Part shown: positions 11,190-22,956 of the stretch, one piece after another | Numbering within the stretch: position 1 is the stretch's first letter | Layout of the letters: every line of letters starts with the position of its first letter | Assembly (NCBI RefSeq): GCF_907164915.1 | Contig: NC_061866.1 | Coordinates: forward strand, 24,631,905-24,695,904 | Reading direction: 5' to 3' | Length of the DNA: 64,000 bases | Origin: Impatiens glandulifera | Lineage: Eukaryota > Streptophyta > Magnoliopsida > Ericales > Balsaminaceae | The notes under the pieces: model-generated | What the model was told of the DNA's origin: nothing | Database searches by the model: none | The model's input: only the letters and a program-made list of their open reading frames with translations | Translations under genes and position numbers: made by a program

Positions 11190-12302
11190 AAGTAAAAAAC
11201 TTAGTCTCTTGGAGTGGCCTAGTGAAGATGTCAGCCTCTTGTTGGTCGGTTGACACATATTCTAGTCGAATATGTTTTAGCGCTACATGATCCTGAATGA
11301 AATGATGTCGAATATCAATATGTTTGGTCCTCGAGTGCAACACCGGATTGTATGTGCAATAGCACTGGTGTTATCACAGAATATTGGAGACTCCTCAACT
11401 TTAATACCAAAATCCTTCAACTGTTTTTGGATCCATAAAAGTTGAGCAGAGAAACTTCTAGCAGCAAGATACTTTGCTTCAGTCGTTGAAGTTGCGATGA
11501 ATGTTTGTTTCTTGCTGTACCATGAGACAAGTCTGTCACCTAGGAACTGGCAAATTTCGCTGGTGCTCTTCCTTTCCACTTTACAACCTGCATAATCTGC
11601 ATCAGAGTAGCTTATCAAATTGAAACTGGAATCCTTCAGATACCATAGTCTCACATTTTGAGTGCCCTTAAGATATTTCAATATTCTCTTAGTAGCTACA
11701 TAATGAGATTGTTTAGGATTAGCCTAAAATCTTCCACAAATTCCAACAGCAAAGAGAACGGCTTGTTGTTATGTAAAGAAGAGAACCAATAATTCTACGA
11801 TAAGTAGTGATGTCAATTCTTTGACCATCTTCACCCTTATCAAGCTTGATCGATGAGCTCATTGGTGTTGAGGCAGTAGAACAACTTTCCATGCCAAACT
11901 TCTTTAGCAGTTCCTTTGTATACTTGGCCTAATTAATGAAAGTACCTCCTTCAATCTTTCGAACTTGAAGACCTAAGAAGAAGATAAACTCTTTCATCAT
12001 GCTCATTTCAAGTTTGTCTGTCATCAACTTGGAAAACTTTTCACACTGTTTTGGGGTTAGTTGACCCAAAAATAATTATATCATCAACATAAATTTGAAC
12101 AAGTAATATGTGAGAATATTTTTCAAACTTAAATAGAGTCTTATCAACAAATCCTATAGTAAAGTCATGATCAAAAAAAATTTAGTGAGAGTGTCATACC
12201 ATGCTCTAGGAGGTTGTTTTAGACCATAAAAGGATTTATCCAATCTAAAAACATGACTTATTAAAACATGATTTTTAAAACCGGGAGGTTTTTCAACATA
12301 CA
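11190..12302 (-). pseudogene. Element A pol remnant: reverse transcriptase C-terminal part and RNase H
   Basis: Read on the minus strand: [14 protein letters not shown] (about 12220), YVDDIIIFGST around 12080 (the YxDD catalytic box of copia reverse transcriptase), [14 protein letters not shown], then RNase H with [18 protein letters not shown] (11540-11620) and STTEAKYLAARS. Many stops and small indels. The protein is interrupted at 12302, exactly where a plus-strand LTR tip (TG) begins. Confidence 0.85.
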
Positions 12303-13549
12303 TGTTATATAAAAATAGGTAATTAATCATTAGTATTAATTAACTATTAATAAATAACTTAATCAAGTTAATTTTGTGCAGATAAAAGAAAACCGGAAGG
12401 AAAAGCTGATCGGTTTTTTCTCAAGTTGGTTTATCTCATCGGCTGCAAGTTCGGTTTTATGTCAAGGCATAACCGGTAGTATCTTAAGATCGGTAGTATC
12501 CTAAGATTAGTTTTATATCAAAGGTACGTAAGCCGGTAGTATCTCAATGTCGGTTTATCCTAAGCGTAACCGGTAGTATCTTAAGATCGGTAGTATCTTA
12601 AGATCGGTAGTATCTTAAGATTGAATTTATATCAAAGGCATGTAACCGGTAATATCTCCCAGCCGGTAGTCTCTCAAAGTCAGTTTTATTGTAAGTGTAT
12701 CCAATAGTATCTCAAGATATTGGAAAAAGTAAGATCAAAATAAAGAAAATAGTTAATTAAGTAAGAAGTAATTAACTTAGAAGTCAATAACTATGAAACA
12801 TTAAAACAACAGAAGTTTGATAATGTTTATAACGAAATTTTAATGATATTTAGTAATGAATATTACGTAATTTCGATGATGTTTAGTTATGAATAAAGCT
12901 AGATATTCAACTAGAATAAAGCTAAGTTGCTTATTTGTTTTGTGCATGTGCATAAGACTATGTTGAATTAGACGTGGTCTAAGCAGGCTAAATAGACGTG
13001 AAACGTAGTTAGACGTTGACGTCTAACTCCTTCAGACATGTCTGAAGGGATGTGAAGTTAGACGTTGTACTCTTGTACTATGGGCGACCTTCCAATGGAC
13101 GCTTGCCACATGTTCATGAAGAAGATTCGACCTTTGGTGTCCTTTTACTACAAATAGATGCTCAAGGACAACTGATGAATCACTGAATCTCTCGACTTTT
13201 ACCGGTTACCTAATCAATTGTCAATCTTACAAGTTTACTCTTGCACTTACTAATTTCTTACATCATTCAAGCTCAAGAGAGAAAGAATCAAACTACTGTC
13301 TAGATATGAGAATATTGTTGATAATATTGTAAGTTGAACAGAGGTTGTTGTGTTCAACAGAGTGTTAGTTAGTTCAGTAAGTTGTATTTAATTCAAAGAA
13401 TTTAGTGAAATCCTTCAGGTTGAGGAAGAAGGGGTGACATAAGAGGGTTTGCTCTGAACATCCATAAACAACTCCCTGTGTTCTTTACTTTCTGTCAATG
13501 ATCTTTCATTGGTTCAAATCTTCAAATCCAACAAACACTTTCGTACTTC
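12303..13549 (+). mobile_element. Plus-strand copia LTR fragments, mosaic
   Basis: Starts TGTTATATAAAAATAGG, similar to the LTR tip at 13847 (TGTTAGATAAATTAGATAAT), followed by the shared TTTTGTGCAGATAAAAG segment. 12440-12720 is a run of CGGTAGTATCTTAAGAT-type repeats. From about 12745 a second LTR start-like AT-rich stretch (GTTAATTAAGTAAGAAGTAA) and then 13060-13549 align with the LTR at 16070-16540. This is probably two truncated LTRs joined. It lacks the expected CCTAACA end and primer site. Confidence 0.65.
12440..12720. repeat. CCGGTAGTATCT tandem repeats in the LTR
   Basis: Irregular tandem array of about 17-60 bp periods built from AACCGGTAGTATCTTAAGAT and CGGTTTTATNTCAAAGGC pieces. 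Similar looser arrays lie at 14000-14640 and 16660-16880 in the other plus-strand LTRs, so this is a feature of the LTR family. Confidence 0.75.
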
Positions 13550-13846
13550 AAGGCAGCACAAATTCGTTCGACCTGTACAACCAGGACCGTTTTGGCTATA
13601 TGACAATTATTTCTAAAGGTATGCAAATCAACTGGGCATCTACTTTATTCTCTAATCTTTGCCAGTTGATTTACTCAAGAAACAATCAGAGTGTGGGTTT
13701 CTCATCTTAACTCGACTGGTTTATAAAACATTTGGGTGTTCCTATGGGGGAGGGGGAGACTATTAACCCGAGTCATATATTCACCAACTTCTCTATACAG
13801 AGCACCCTTGCGAGAATGAAGTTATCGAAGGACTTCGTTTTTGTTA
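13550..13846 (+). pseudogene. Plus-strand accessory-protein fragment next to an LTR
   Basis: The plus-strand frame carries YNQDRFGYMTIISKGMQINW, ASTLFSNLCQLI and, after a stop, HLGVPMGEGETINPSHIF. The order (hydrophobic segment, I/VNW, LF-LK-like, G-rich, P..I) is that of the C-terminal half of accessory proteins a, b and c in the minus-strand elements. It ends a few bases before the LTR tip at 13847. This is the position expected for the last internal gene of a plus-strand element, so it is a fifth trace of the accessory module. Confidence 0.55.
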
Positions 13847-15621
13847 GATAAATTAGATAATTAATTAGTAAGTAAGTAAATATCTAAAGAACTTAACCAA
13901 ATCCATCCTTTTGTGCAGAATAAAAAGAAAAATAGGAAAGCAAAGTTCGGTTTTCCATAAAAGACAAATGCAAAATTTGGTAAAACCTCAACCGGTAGTT
14001 TATCCTTTCGGTTCTATAAAGACGGCGGAAATCGATACTATGCTCAGTTATCTATCAAAAAGGCGCAACCGGTTATCTGTTCGGTTCAATAATGGAAATT
14101 GGCTTTACCGCTCAGCCAATTGACCGGTAATATCTTTAGTCTTATATCCGTAAAGCACATACCAGTATTATGATCATCGGTTTTATAAAGACGACGCAAA
14201 TAAGTATTATTTGATCGACTTCATGTTCGGTTATTTATACAAAAAGCGGAACCAGTAAGAGAATCAGTTTGGTAGTGGAAAACGGCTTTATTGCTGAGCA
14301 AGTTGATCGGTAAATTTATCGGTTTTGTGTTATGAAGTGGAACTGGTAAACCGACCAATAGTCTAACCGATAGTATCGCCGGTTTATGAAAGACGGCACA
14401 ATCGGTAGTTTGCCCGGTAGTCTATTCGGTACTATATAGAATTAGTAGTTTGACCGATTTTTACCATAAGAAGCGGAACTGGCAATATCCATATAACAAT
14501 AACTTGACCAGTCATTCACAAACGTTTAAATTAGTAATCTAATCGGTAGTTTGACCGGTCATATCCAAGAAGCAAAATCAGTTTTATGCTAAGACAGCCT
14601 TACATTAACCACAACCGGTAGTTGCCCTTTTAGTGCAAGGAAAATCAATTTCAGTAATTACAAATAGGAGGCTTCACATGTCCAGACTGTATTATTGCTA
14701 TTTTTATACAAGTCTGATGAAATATTCTTGGGAGAAGAAGCCTGCCAAATAAACTCAGACCACTACTTCAGTATAAGTCCAATACAGTCAACTTGGATTA
14801 GATGTTTATCACATTACCTCAAACAAGCCAAATCATTAGAAGACAAATCTACATGCTGATCTACTCCTTGGAAATCATTAACCAAATTAATGTCATGTTG
14901 ACTTATTATAAAACAAGATCAGAGGATATCCTAAATCTGTACTATAACGATCCTCAACCAAACAAATTCAAGAAAAGAAGTACTATCAAGGAAATTTATA
15001 CGTTGAAGAAGAATATGATCGTTGTCATATTTTCTATTTAAGAAAACAAGGCTCAACCGGATTAATCACCTTTTGAACCCAGCATACAATATCAATCCTG
15101 TTGACAATCATGCTTAATGTTGCTATCAAATTGCTTAAACTTTCAAACCCGTGTGTGTTTAAAATTCAAGTGTATTAAAATTTCATCTATTATATGTGAG
15201 TGGTGAGTATTGTAAGTTGACAGAATCTATTTATGTCAACAGAGAGAGATTATTGAGAGGTCGAAAACGAGCAGTAAATAAGTCTCGATTGTTTGACGGT
15301 AAGCATTGTAAACAATCTGAATATTCTGAGTGAATATCTTTCTCAAAGTTTGAGAAAAAGGGGTGACGTAGGAGAGTTTGCTTAAACATCCATCAAATTT
15401 CTGTGTTGTGTTCCTTTTCCTTTATTGCTGTCTAAACTGATTACGTGTTGCTTCAAGTTGAAACAAACACTTCGCGCTTGAACTTGGTTCAAGATTTTGT
15501 GAAAACTTGCGAAGTATAGAGATCGATTGTAACCTCTAATAGAGTTATTATCAACGAGCATGTGTGTAAGCATTCACCCTAGAGAGACCCTAGTCTCCTT
15601 TAGCGATCCCGATCCTAAGAG
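13847..15621 (+). mobile_element. Plus-strand copia LTR, near complete
   Basis: Begins TGTTAGATAAATTAGATAAT, the tip shared (as reverse complement) with the minus-strand LTRs, then the TTTTGTGCAGAATAAAAAG segment, CCGGT-rich repeats (14000-14640), and an AT-rich middle. The conserved end region contains GGGGTGACGTAGGAG, CAAGTTGAAACAAACACTTC and GCGATCCCGATCCTAAGAG. The terminal CCTAACA is altered to CCTAAGAG and no primer site follows. At about 1.77 kb it is longer than the 1.23-1.31 kb LTRs of elements I, II and IV. Confidence 0.72.
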
Positions 15622-16654
15622 TTTATGGCTCATCTAGCCAACAGACGAGTGGCCAGTCGGTCACTCGGTCTAAGCGACATGCTACTTCTGTTCACTCTAC
15701 AAGGGCGAAAAGAACCAAATCTATAATGGAATCTGCGGTTAGCACGAATAGCCAAAAGAGTTCTCTAAAGAAGGATTTTGGAGTAGTTGACTCTAGGACG
15801 TCTAACTCTCTTAGACTTGGTAGTCTAATGGAGCACGTTTAATGCCTCTCTTCAGCAGCCGTCTAAAGTTAACATACGTCTAACCACGATTAACTAGTTG
15901 TCTGCTACTCTACTCCACTCACTTTTGTGCAGTCTGATATACCACCTAATTATATCCAATGAACGAACGCCACGTACGCAAATGTCCTTCCAACGGTTTT
16001 TCCAAGACAATATCAGAGAGGATATTCAGCGCACTACCAGTTCGGTACGGCCACAATCCATTTGCTTAGAGTATGTTGTACTCTTGTAATATAGGCGACC
16101 TTCCAATGGATGCTTTCCATGTGTCCATGAAGAAGATTCGACCGTTGTTGTCCTTCTACAACAAATAGATGCTCAAGGACAACAAACGAATCTTCCAATC
16201 ACTAAACACACGAACTTACATATTTACTAAATCACTCTTGCTCTTACTAATTTCATCATTCAAGCTCAAAAGAGAAAGAATCAAACTACTGTCTAGCTAT
16301 GAGAATATTGTTGATAATATTTTAAGTTGAATAGAGGTTGTTCTGTTCTACAGAGTGTTAGCTAGTTTAGTAAACTATATTAGATTCAAAGAATTTAGTG
16401 AAATCCTTTAGGTTATGGAAGAAGGGGTGATGTAGGAGGGTTTGCTCCGAACATCCATAAACAACTTTCTGTGTTCTTTACTTTCTATCATTCATCTTTC
16501 ATTGGTTCAAAGTTTCAAATCTGACAAACAGTTCCGCACTTGAAATCGTTTCAAGAATACGAAGGATTTGTGATGAATAGAAACAGATATTAATCCCTTA
16601 TAGGATTACTATCAATAGCCAGACCCTAGTCTCTATTGGTGGCACCGATTCTCT
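15622..16654 (+). mobile_element. Plus-strand copia LTR, second type, truncated
   Basis: 16070-16540 aligns with 13060-13549 (shared GTACTCTTGTA, GGCGACCTTCCAATGGA, CATGAAGAAGATTCGACC, AGATGCTCAAGGACAAC, GATATGAGAATATTGTTGAT with small changes). Both contain GACGTCTAACTC stretches upstream. It ends near CCCTAGTCTCTATTGG, the usual penultimate segment of these LTRs, without the CCTAACA end. 15622-15780 could be residual internal sequence (basic Ser/Lys/Arg-rich frame), but this is uncertain. Confidence 0.6.
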
Positions 16655-17843
16655 CACAAGACGTAACCGGTAGTATCTCAAAATCGGTAATATATGCACT
16701 TCGGTTTTATGTCTAGACGCAACCGATAGTATCTCAAAGTCGGTTTTATCCAATGCGTAGATAGTAGTGTCTCTACTTTGGTAGTATCTAAGCTTAGTAA
16801 TATCTCAATTAGTAGTATCTCATGCGTAGCCGGTAGTATCCTAATCAATTTTATCTAAACGGAGCCGGTAGTATATATCCTAGCATTGTTATATGAATAT
16901 CTGGTAATTACAGAAAATAGCTTTTAAATCTCTAGACTGGATTTGTTGCCATTTCAGTGCAAGTCTGATGAAGACTTCTTCGGAGCAGATGTCTGCCAAC
17001 ATAATCCAAATTGCTGAATTATTATAAGACAAAATCGTATGCTGATTGCTCATCGGAAATCATTAAACTAATTAATGATCTTTTGACTTATTATTATTAT
17101 TAGAGTATAGACAAGATCAAAGTGTATCCCATCTGCTGTACTATTCTTGGCATCAACCAATTACGTTCAAGAAAGTTGTACTATCAAGTAAATATATCCG
17201 TTGAATAAGAAAATATATCTGTTGATATATTTTCCAACTTAAGAAGACATAAATCATCTACTTCAGTACCTTTTACCTTTCAATCTTACAACTTTAGCAA
17301 TCTGAATTCTTGCTATCAAATCGCTAAATCTTTCGAAATTTATCAGTTCTGAAAGAGTGTGTTAGAAACTCAAGTGTATTACAATATTATCTATTATGTG
17401 TGAGTATTGAGCATTGTAAGTTGATAGAATTTGTTTCTGTTCAACAAAGTAGGTTTATTGAACGATCGAAAACAGGCAATAACTAAGCCTTGGTTGTTTG
17501 ACTAAGTCTGTGTACGTGTTGTAAACAAATTGAATATTCTAGTGAATATCCTTCTCAAAGGTTTGAGAAGATGGGGTGATATAGGACAGTTTACTCCGAA
17601 CATCCATAAATTCCTTGTGTCATGTGTTATTCTATTTCATTCCTTGTTATCTTCTAAACCAATTATCTGCTGCTTCAAGTTGAAACAAACACATCCGCAC
17701 TTAAACTCAGTTAAAGAGTTTGTGACAACATGTGAAGAATAGAGATCGATATAAACCTCTAACAAGGTTATTATCAACCTTCGTGTGTGTAAGCATTCAC
17801 CTTTGTGAGACCCCAATCTCTCTTGGCGATCCCGATCCTAACA
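16655..17843 (+). mobile_element. 5' LTR of element III (5'-truncated)
   Basis: Enters inside the CCGGTAGTATCTCAAAATCGG repeat zone and has no TG tip. It continues through the AT-rich middle and the conserved GGGGTGATATAGGA segment, and ends GCGATCCCGATCCTAACA at 17843. AG and a primer-binding site follow. It is therefore the functional 3' boundary of a 5' LTR. About 1.19 kb remain. Confidence 0.75.
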
Positions 17844-17845
17844 AG

Positions 17846-17857
17846 TGGTATTAGAGT
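17846..17857 (+). other. Primer-binding site of element III (initiator tRNA-Met)
   Basis: TGGTATTAGAGT, two bases after the LTR end. The same site in elements I and II is TGGTATCAGAGC, complementary to the 3' end of plant initiator tRNA-Met. One C-to-T change and a terminal change are visible here. Confidence 0.8.
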
Positions 17858-17892
17858 AGTTAGTCTTTATTCTCAAGCAACCAGATATAAGC

Positions 17893-19481
17893 ATGTCGAA
17901 TAAAAACAAAACTCCAATGCTCAAATGTGTAGATTTCATCGATTGGAAGCTGCAAATACAAGTGCATCTATCCACAATAGATGATGACATGATGTTTGTT
18001 ATATCTGATGGTCCAATAAAGATTGACAAGGAAAGAAGCGAGTGGACAAATGATGACAGAAGAAGGAACAACCTGGACAACCTAGCCAGAAATGCCATCT
18101 ATACAACTTTGGACATAAACACATTTGTAAAGATCAGAGCATGTACTAATACAAAAGAAGTATGGGAGAAAATCATCAAGCTCCACGAAGGAAACGAGTG
18201 AACCAAGGAAAACAACATCATGGTGACCACTCAAAAGTTCGAAAATTTTAAGATGTGCCCCGGAGAAACCATGAAATAATTTGGTGATCAGTTCACAAGC
18301 ATTGTGAATGAACTCTCACTTCTAGGAAAGACCTACGACAACAAAGAGACAATCGTGAAAGCGCTAAGAGCTCTTCCAAGTTCTTAGGATGTCAAAACCA
18401 TGGTGATGAGAGAATCAAGGAGTCTTGATAAGATGCAGTTGCATGACGTCTTTAAAGATTTGAAAGCCTATGAGTTTGAGATGTACTCGAGAAATGAAGA
18501 TGAACCTTCAACTTCAACCAAAGCTTTGGTGTCCTCTATGGAACCGGAAACTCCAGTACCTGTTAAGTCAGCTGAACAGTTCATCGTTGATGTAATGGCT
18601 TTGCTTTCCAAGAAGTTCGGAAAATTCATGAAGTAGAGTCAACCCAACAATTCCTACAACTACAACTGCTCAAACGGTAATGAAGCTAACGTTCGTTGTT
18701 TTAACTTTGATGCTTTAGGTCACTATAGATTGGAGTGCCGAAAACCAAAAAGAGACGATAGAAAGCCAAATGATCTGAAACTAAGAGAAGAACATTAGTA
18801 AAACAACCAAAAAAAGGAGATCCAAAAAGCCTTACTAGATGATGATGGTGAAAGTAATTGGGCTCAAAGCGATTCAAATAGTGACGATGAATGAATCAGA
18901 TATCTTATGGAAATTGAGGAAGATGTATTCAACTTTTCCTCTAAGGAGTTCACACGAGAATATCTGATTACTACACTCAATGATATGGTCATTGAGCACA
19001 GGAATCTGCCTAATCTTGTACCAACTCAGCTGAACAACCATACTAGAGGAACAGTTGAACTATCATCTGAGAATGAGAAGCTCAAGGAAACAATTCAAAT
19101 GTTGACTAAAGAAAACGAAAGAACTAAATATGATATTGTTGCATGGACTAAATTTGGAGATGTTGTGAGCCAGATGATGAGTCATCAAAGACCTCCTAAC
19201 TATAAGTTCGGTCTAGGCTACGATAACAGCAATCCAGATAAGTTATGCAAAGAGTTGAAACTTAGTAAAGACAAGCTTCCTTTCATAATCTTCGTCAAGG
19301 GTACATCAACAAACAATGTAGCAAGTCACGAGTCAAATAAAATGGAAAAGGAATTAATGTACGTATGGACAACTGATATGCAATGATGGCTTAGTCTTGA
19401 GAGAAGGAAAGCCAACCGGCCGGTTAGGCAAGAACACGACACAAGGTCAAAAATGGTTCATAAAAAATCATTAATAAAATA
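17893..19481 (+). pseudogene. Element III gag, first part, interrupted by element II
   Basis: Starts ATG at 17893, 47 bp after the primer site. Copia-type gag in order: a DWKLQIQVHLSTIDDDMMFV opening, ERSEWTNDDRRRNNLDN, KEVWEKIIKLHEGNE then a TGA in place of an arginine codon, TMKxFGDQFTSIVNEL, ALRALPSS then TAG where others have W, MVMRESRSLDKMQLHDVFKD, and a zinc-knuckle remnant CFNFDALGHYRLEC in which the second Cys has become Phe. The acidic C-terminal region (18907-19386) ends in stops, and the reading is cut at 19481 by element II. It continues at 52861 (AAATATGATGAAACATCC ...). Confidence 0.88.
19477..19481. repeat. Left target-site duplication of element II (aaata)
   Basis: The five bases before the LTR tip at 19482 are AAATA and match the five bases after the other LTR (52861-52865). 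Joining the two sides restores gag-like sequence of element III, which proves a single insertion event. Confidence 0.88.
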
Positions 19482-20763
19482 TGTTGGAATCGGGAACGCC
19501 GATAGGACACCGGGGTCCGGCTAAAGGAGAACTCTTACACACTCACAAAAGTTGGCGCTAATCCGGTTAAGAATTAACACTGGTCTCAACATCACACAGT
19601 CTGTACAAGCTCTTGAATCGGGTTCAAGTGCAGAAGTAACTTGTTTCAGCCTAAAGTATCAGATAGAGAGAAGAATGAGGAAGGATCGGTTGGAGTAAAA
19701 AGAAATCGGTTCGGATAATAAAATGACTAGAAATGATAAAAAAACACAAGACAAGGATTTTATGGATGTAAGGAGATAAAACTCCTACGTCATCCCTTCT
19801 TCTCAAACAATGAGAAGGATATTCACTAGGAATATTCAAACACAATACAACACACGATCGAGACTTATTTACTGCTCGATATTCACTTTACAACTCTCAC
19901 ATAGAATTGTAATACACTTGATTCACAAATACAACTTAATACTTGATGTTCTTTAGATCTCAGAATTAAAGTCACTACTAAAAGTTCGATCAAAGGTTTG
20001 TTTTTCCAGCTCTTCAGCTTCCTCCTTTTATAGTGGAAATATGACAATGATCATATTTCTCATTCTTATTTGCATTTAATGTGGTTGGTGTAGTTGGTCA
20101 AAAGGAGTCGCATAGCATTACTGCGGTTGAGGCTTCCCAAGGCATAATGCAGCACTGGCCCAAACTAGGTAACTATTCACTTGATAATTGTACTCTTGAC
20201 GGTTACCTGCTCCTTGAAAGTTGCTTCTGAGCTTTATACCAACCTAGGTAACTGTACACCTGACAATTACCTACTGCATGCAGTCTAGTAGCAGACTTGT
20301 ATCAGAATGGAAATGACACATTATGATCCTTTGAAGATCTTCCTCCGCACATTCCCAAAGAATATATGTTCGCACCGAACTGTCTATTGCCAATATTTTC
20401 ATATCTTTGATTTTGTCTTGATTTAAATCTGCCCATTGGAAATGTTCGTTGGCTTATGATTACCTGAAGTAGAACAAACCGGACACATATCGGTTTGTTA
20501 CTAGAAAGTCGGTTGATCGGTCCTACCACTTAGGAGAGGAAAACCGATTTCTGATAACATGTTCACCGATTATGAAGTTTAAACCGGACCGGTCTTTTGA
20601 TAAGATAGTTCAATTAATTGGTTTCTGGTTTTTGCTGTTTTAGGGATGTAAGTTTGACCGGCCAAAAATGTGACCGCTCCATGTTCCTGCACATAAAGTT
20701 GAATTTAATTAAGTTCATTACATAGTTAATTACTTATTAATTAACTATCTAATTTATCTAACA
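19482..20763 (-). mobile_element. 3' LTR of element II
   Basis: 1,282 bp, TGTTGGAATCGG ... ATCTAACA on the plus strand. It pairs with 51561-52860. TATA-like CTATAAAAGGAGG (minus strand) lies at 20022-20034. The LTR contains no coding sequence. Confidence 0.92.
20022..20034 (-). promoter_or_regulatory. LTR TATA box (element II, 3' LTR copy)
   Basis: CTATAAAAGGAGG on the minus strand, in the position expected for the U3 promoter. The same sequence is in the 5' LTR near 52123-52134, and equivalents are in the LTRs of elements I and IV. Confidence 0.6.
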
Positions 20764-20784
20764 ATTTCTCTTTTTTTGATTATT
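20764..20784 (-). other. Polypurine tract 1 of element II
   Basis: Directly inside the 3' LTR. Minus strand: ATCAAAAAAAGAGAAAT then TG. This is the primer site for plus-strand DNA synthesis. Confidence 0.75.
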
Positions 20785-21098
20785 TAAGTTAAATATTCAA
20801 AATCCTGTAATCGTTGGCTGGTTAAAAAAAAACTTATATGTATTTGGCCGGTTAGATAACGATTTGATTTGAAGATAGAGTTTTGAGCAAAATTTTGTAT
20901 GTTTAACAATTTCTCCCTTTTTGATTATTTAAGTTAAATATTCAAAACCATGTAATTTGAAATTTTAACTGAATAATTTCAAAACTTCCAATATATTTCA
21001 TAACTTTCCCCAAAAATAATATTCAAAAGGCATAATATATTAAAATATAAAGTTAAAGTTTTAGTGTCCTCATTCATTCTTCTCAGTGAAATAACATT
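20785..21098 (-). other. Spacer with a second polypurine tract in element II
   Basis: No gene. It contains a repeat of the tract with its flank at 20909-20930 (minus strand AATCAAAAAGGGAGAAAT), preceded by GTTTAACA like an LTR end. The remainder is AT-rich untranslated sequence downstream of gene c. Confidence 0.6.
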
Positions 21099-22282
21099 TT
21101 AAGAATCCAATTCCCGGTGCAGTGGGATCAGCATTTGTTCGAAGCCACTTGTCGGTTGACTAAATAATCCACTCGACCGTTGGGGTCGGATCAGTATGAT
21201 AGGAATATTGAAGGAAGGAGTTCTTTGACTCTGAACAAAGTTATCAACCGAGTCTGCACGAGTTCCTCGGTCTGACCGAATGCTAGAAGGAACAAATTGA
21301 AGTGGTTCTACGCGGATTGGTGTGGTTGAAACTATAGATCGGCGCTTTCTTGGATTCAAAGGTTGAACATCTTCTTATTCGTCAGGAATCAGATTAACTG
21401 AACCACCGGTAGGATTAACAACCAGTTGACCATTTTCCGGTTCAGTACGAGCTATTAGCGCTGCTACTTGATCCCTCTTTCGTTTGTTCATTTGAGCCCT
21501 TGTCTTTTTGGCATTTAGAAGAGAAGTTGACTTTCTATTTTCATTTGCCTCTTTAAGAATTAGTCCTTGTTGAATATTTCTAGCCGCATCGGCATTTTCA
21601 CGTACAACCGCTTTAGGTCTATCATTTTCAATGGCTTGGAGTTGTCGGGCGTACTCTACATCATTAAGTTCAGCCTCTTTAGCTAAACGGTTCCTTTCAT
21701 CTCCCTCAACTTGAATCTGCCGAGCCGTTTCTTCATCTTTTTTTAATTGCTCTTCGTTGGCAACCTCTTTTATCTTTGCCAAATCGTAAATCTAAACCGA
21801 CATGGCTTGCATCATGTCAAGGGTTTGAGATGTTACCTTTTCCACATGTTCAATTTTAGAGTTGGTGGATGAAGACCTATCTTCCATGCGTGCTTTCCAC
21901 GAAGCCATAGAGTCTTGAACCGTTTCCTTGATGAAAACCTTCATCTCATCCAAAAATAGAACAGCGGAAAGATTTTGCACCGGAACTTGAGTGTGAACCG
22001 ATAATGATACCTCTGTTCCATCCGGTTTAGGAAGACTATCTTCTTTCGATCTTCTTCGGTTTGAATGCTTAGCCGGTGGATTTTTGACCGATGAGTAGGT
22101 AGATGGTGAAGTCGTTACCCCCATCTCATTTTTCTTTATTTTCCGAAGATTTAGAGTGGGATTCCAGTTTACTAATTTCAGATTGAGTCCCCGCCAGTCT
22201 AGAAGATTGACGGAGCTCAAACTTGGACTTTTCAAGCTGCTTTTCATTCAGGTCGACATCTTTTTCCTTACTTGAAGGAAGA
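21099..22282 (-). pseudogene. Element II accessory gene c, C-terminal part
   Basis: Continuation of the reading that ends at 42054. Minus-strand frames 21792-22247, 21375-21782 and 21099-21359 are separated by single stops or shifts. They contain a Ser/Lys-rich region, VQDSMASWKARMEDRSSS, a charged coiled-coil-like stretch with repeated (D/E)xxxARQ(L/I)Q motifs (near 21640-21760), a basic segment AQMNKRKRDQVAALIAR, and a tail IRVEPLQFVPSSIRS. Element I has the same order (QVSKTQEQINSDAETAKKLQ ...). No enzyme motif is seen; I infer a structural or interaction role only from composition. Confidence 0.65.
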
Positions 22283-22287
22283 GTAAG
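22283..22287. repeat. Left target-site duplication of element I (gtaag)
   Basis: GTAAG immediately before the LTR tip TGTTAGGATCGG. It is repeated at 42054-42058 after the other LTR. Confidence 0.9.
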
Positions 22288-22384
22288 TGTTAGGATCGGG
22301 GACGCCCTTGGAGGACCGGGGTGTTTCCGGTTTTAGGAAGGGTGGCCACTTACAACAACACCCAACACTTTGGTGATAGTTCGG

Positions 22385-22387
22385 TTA
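22385..22387. repeat. Left TTA target duplication of the CACTA element
   Basis: TTA before CACTACAACAAAA, repeated at 28199-28201. The unfilled site in the partner LTR (GTCCGGTTAGAGACTA, 40915-40930) has a single TTA. Confidence 0.92.
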
Positions 22388-22560
22388 CACTACAACAAAA
22401 TATACTTTTCGCAACCCTTATATGCCAACCCATATTAAGCGTCGGCAAAAGTTAAAAGAAATTTAACTTTTGCCAACCTTTATATATATTCAACAACATT
22501 TATTATTATTATTCTCATATACCTACTTGTTGACAACCTTATAATTTAATTATCTTTTTA
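22388..22560. repeat. CACTA left terminal and subterminal region with a perfect hairpin
   Basis: The terminal inverted repeat is followed by motifs CGCAACCC, GCCAACCC and AAGCGTCGGCAAAAG. 22444-22474 is a 13-bp perfect hairpin (GGCAAAAGTTAAA, 5-base loop, TTTAACTTTTGCC). In this superfamily subterminal repeats bind the transposase accessory protein; a role for the hairpin is inference. Confidence 0.75.
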
Positions 22561-22880
22561 TGTTTTATTTTATAAATATTTTATTTCACTATTTAAAAAA
22601 TTTAAATTAAATTTGACTTAAAATTTTATAAACGTTAAAATTTAATTGTTATTTTTTATAACATAATTATTGATTTTGTTTAAAACATTATTAATTTTTT
22701 TTATTTAAATTAATTATTATTTAAATTTAATTAAAATAAAGTAAAAAATAATATAAAGAAAAAATAAATTATTAAATATTATATTATATTTAAGAATAAA
22801 AATTGAATTTATATAATTTTTTTATTTCTTTTATATAATGTTAAAAAAAATATTAATCAAAATTATATAAAACTAAAAAT
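22561..22880. other. AT-rich stretch upstream of the PPR fragment
   Basis: About 320 bp, extremely AT-rich, mostly T/A runs. No frame or motif seen. Confidence 0.5.
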
Positions 22881-22956
22881 AAAAGAAAGAACGAAAAGAG
22901 AGGGAAAAAAAGGAAAATGAAGAAGACGAAAAGCTTCCTGTCCTCTAGCTTCGGCC

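Noticed and set aside
14802..15041. 79-codon plus-strand frame in an LTR
   Set aside because: AT-rich LTR interior shared with other LTR copies that do not keep the frame open.
12303..17843. One single 5.5-kb LTR of element III with later insertions
   Set aside because: LTR start at 12303 and LTR end at 17843 would allow it, but internal junctions show no matching target duplications and pieces of two LTR types; a mosaic is the safer reading.
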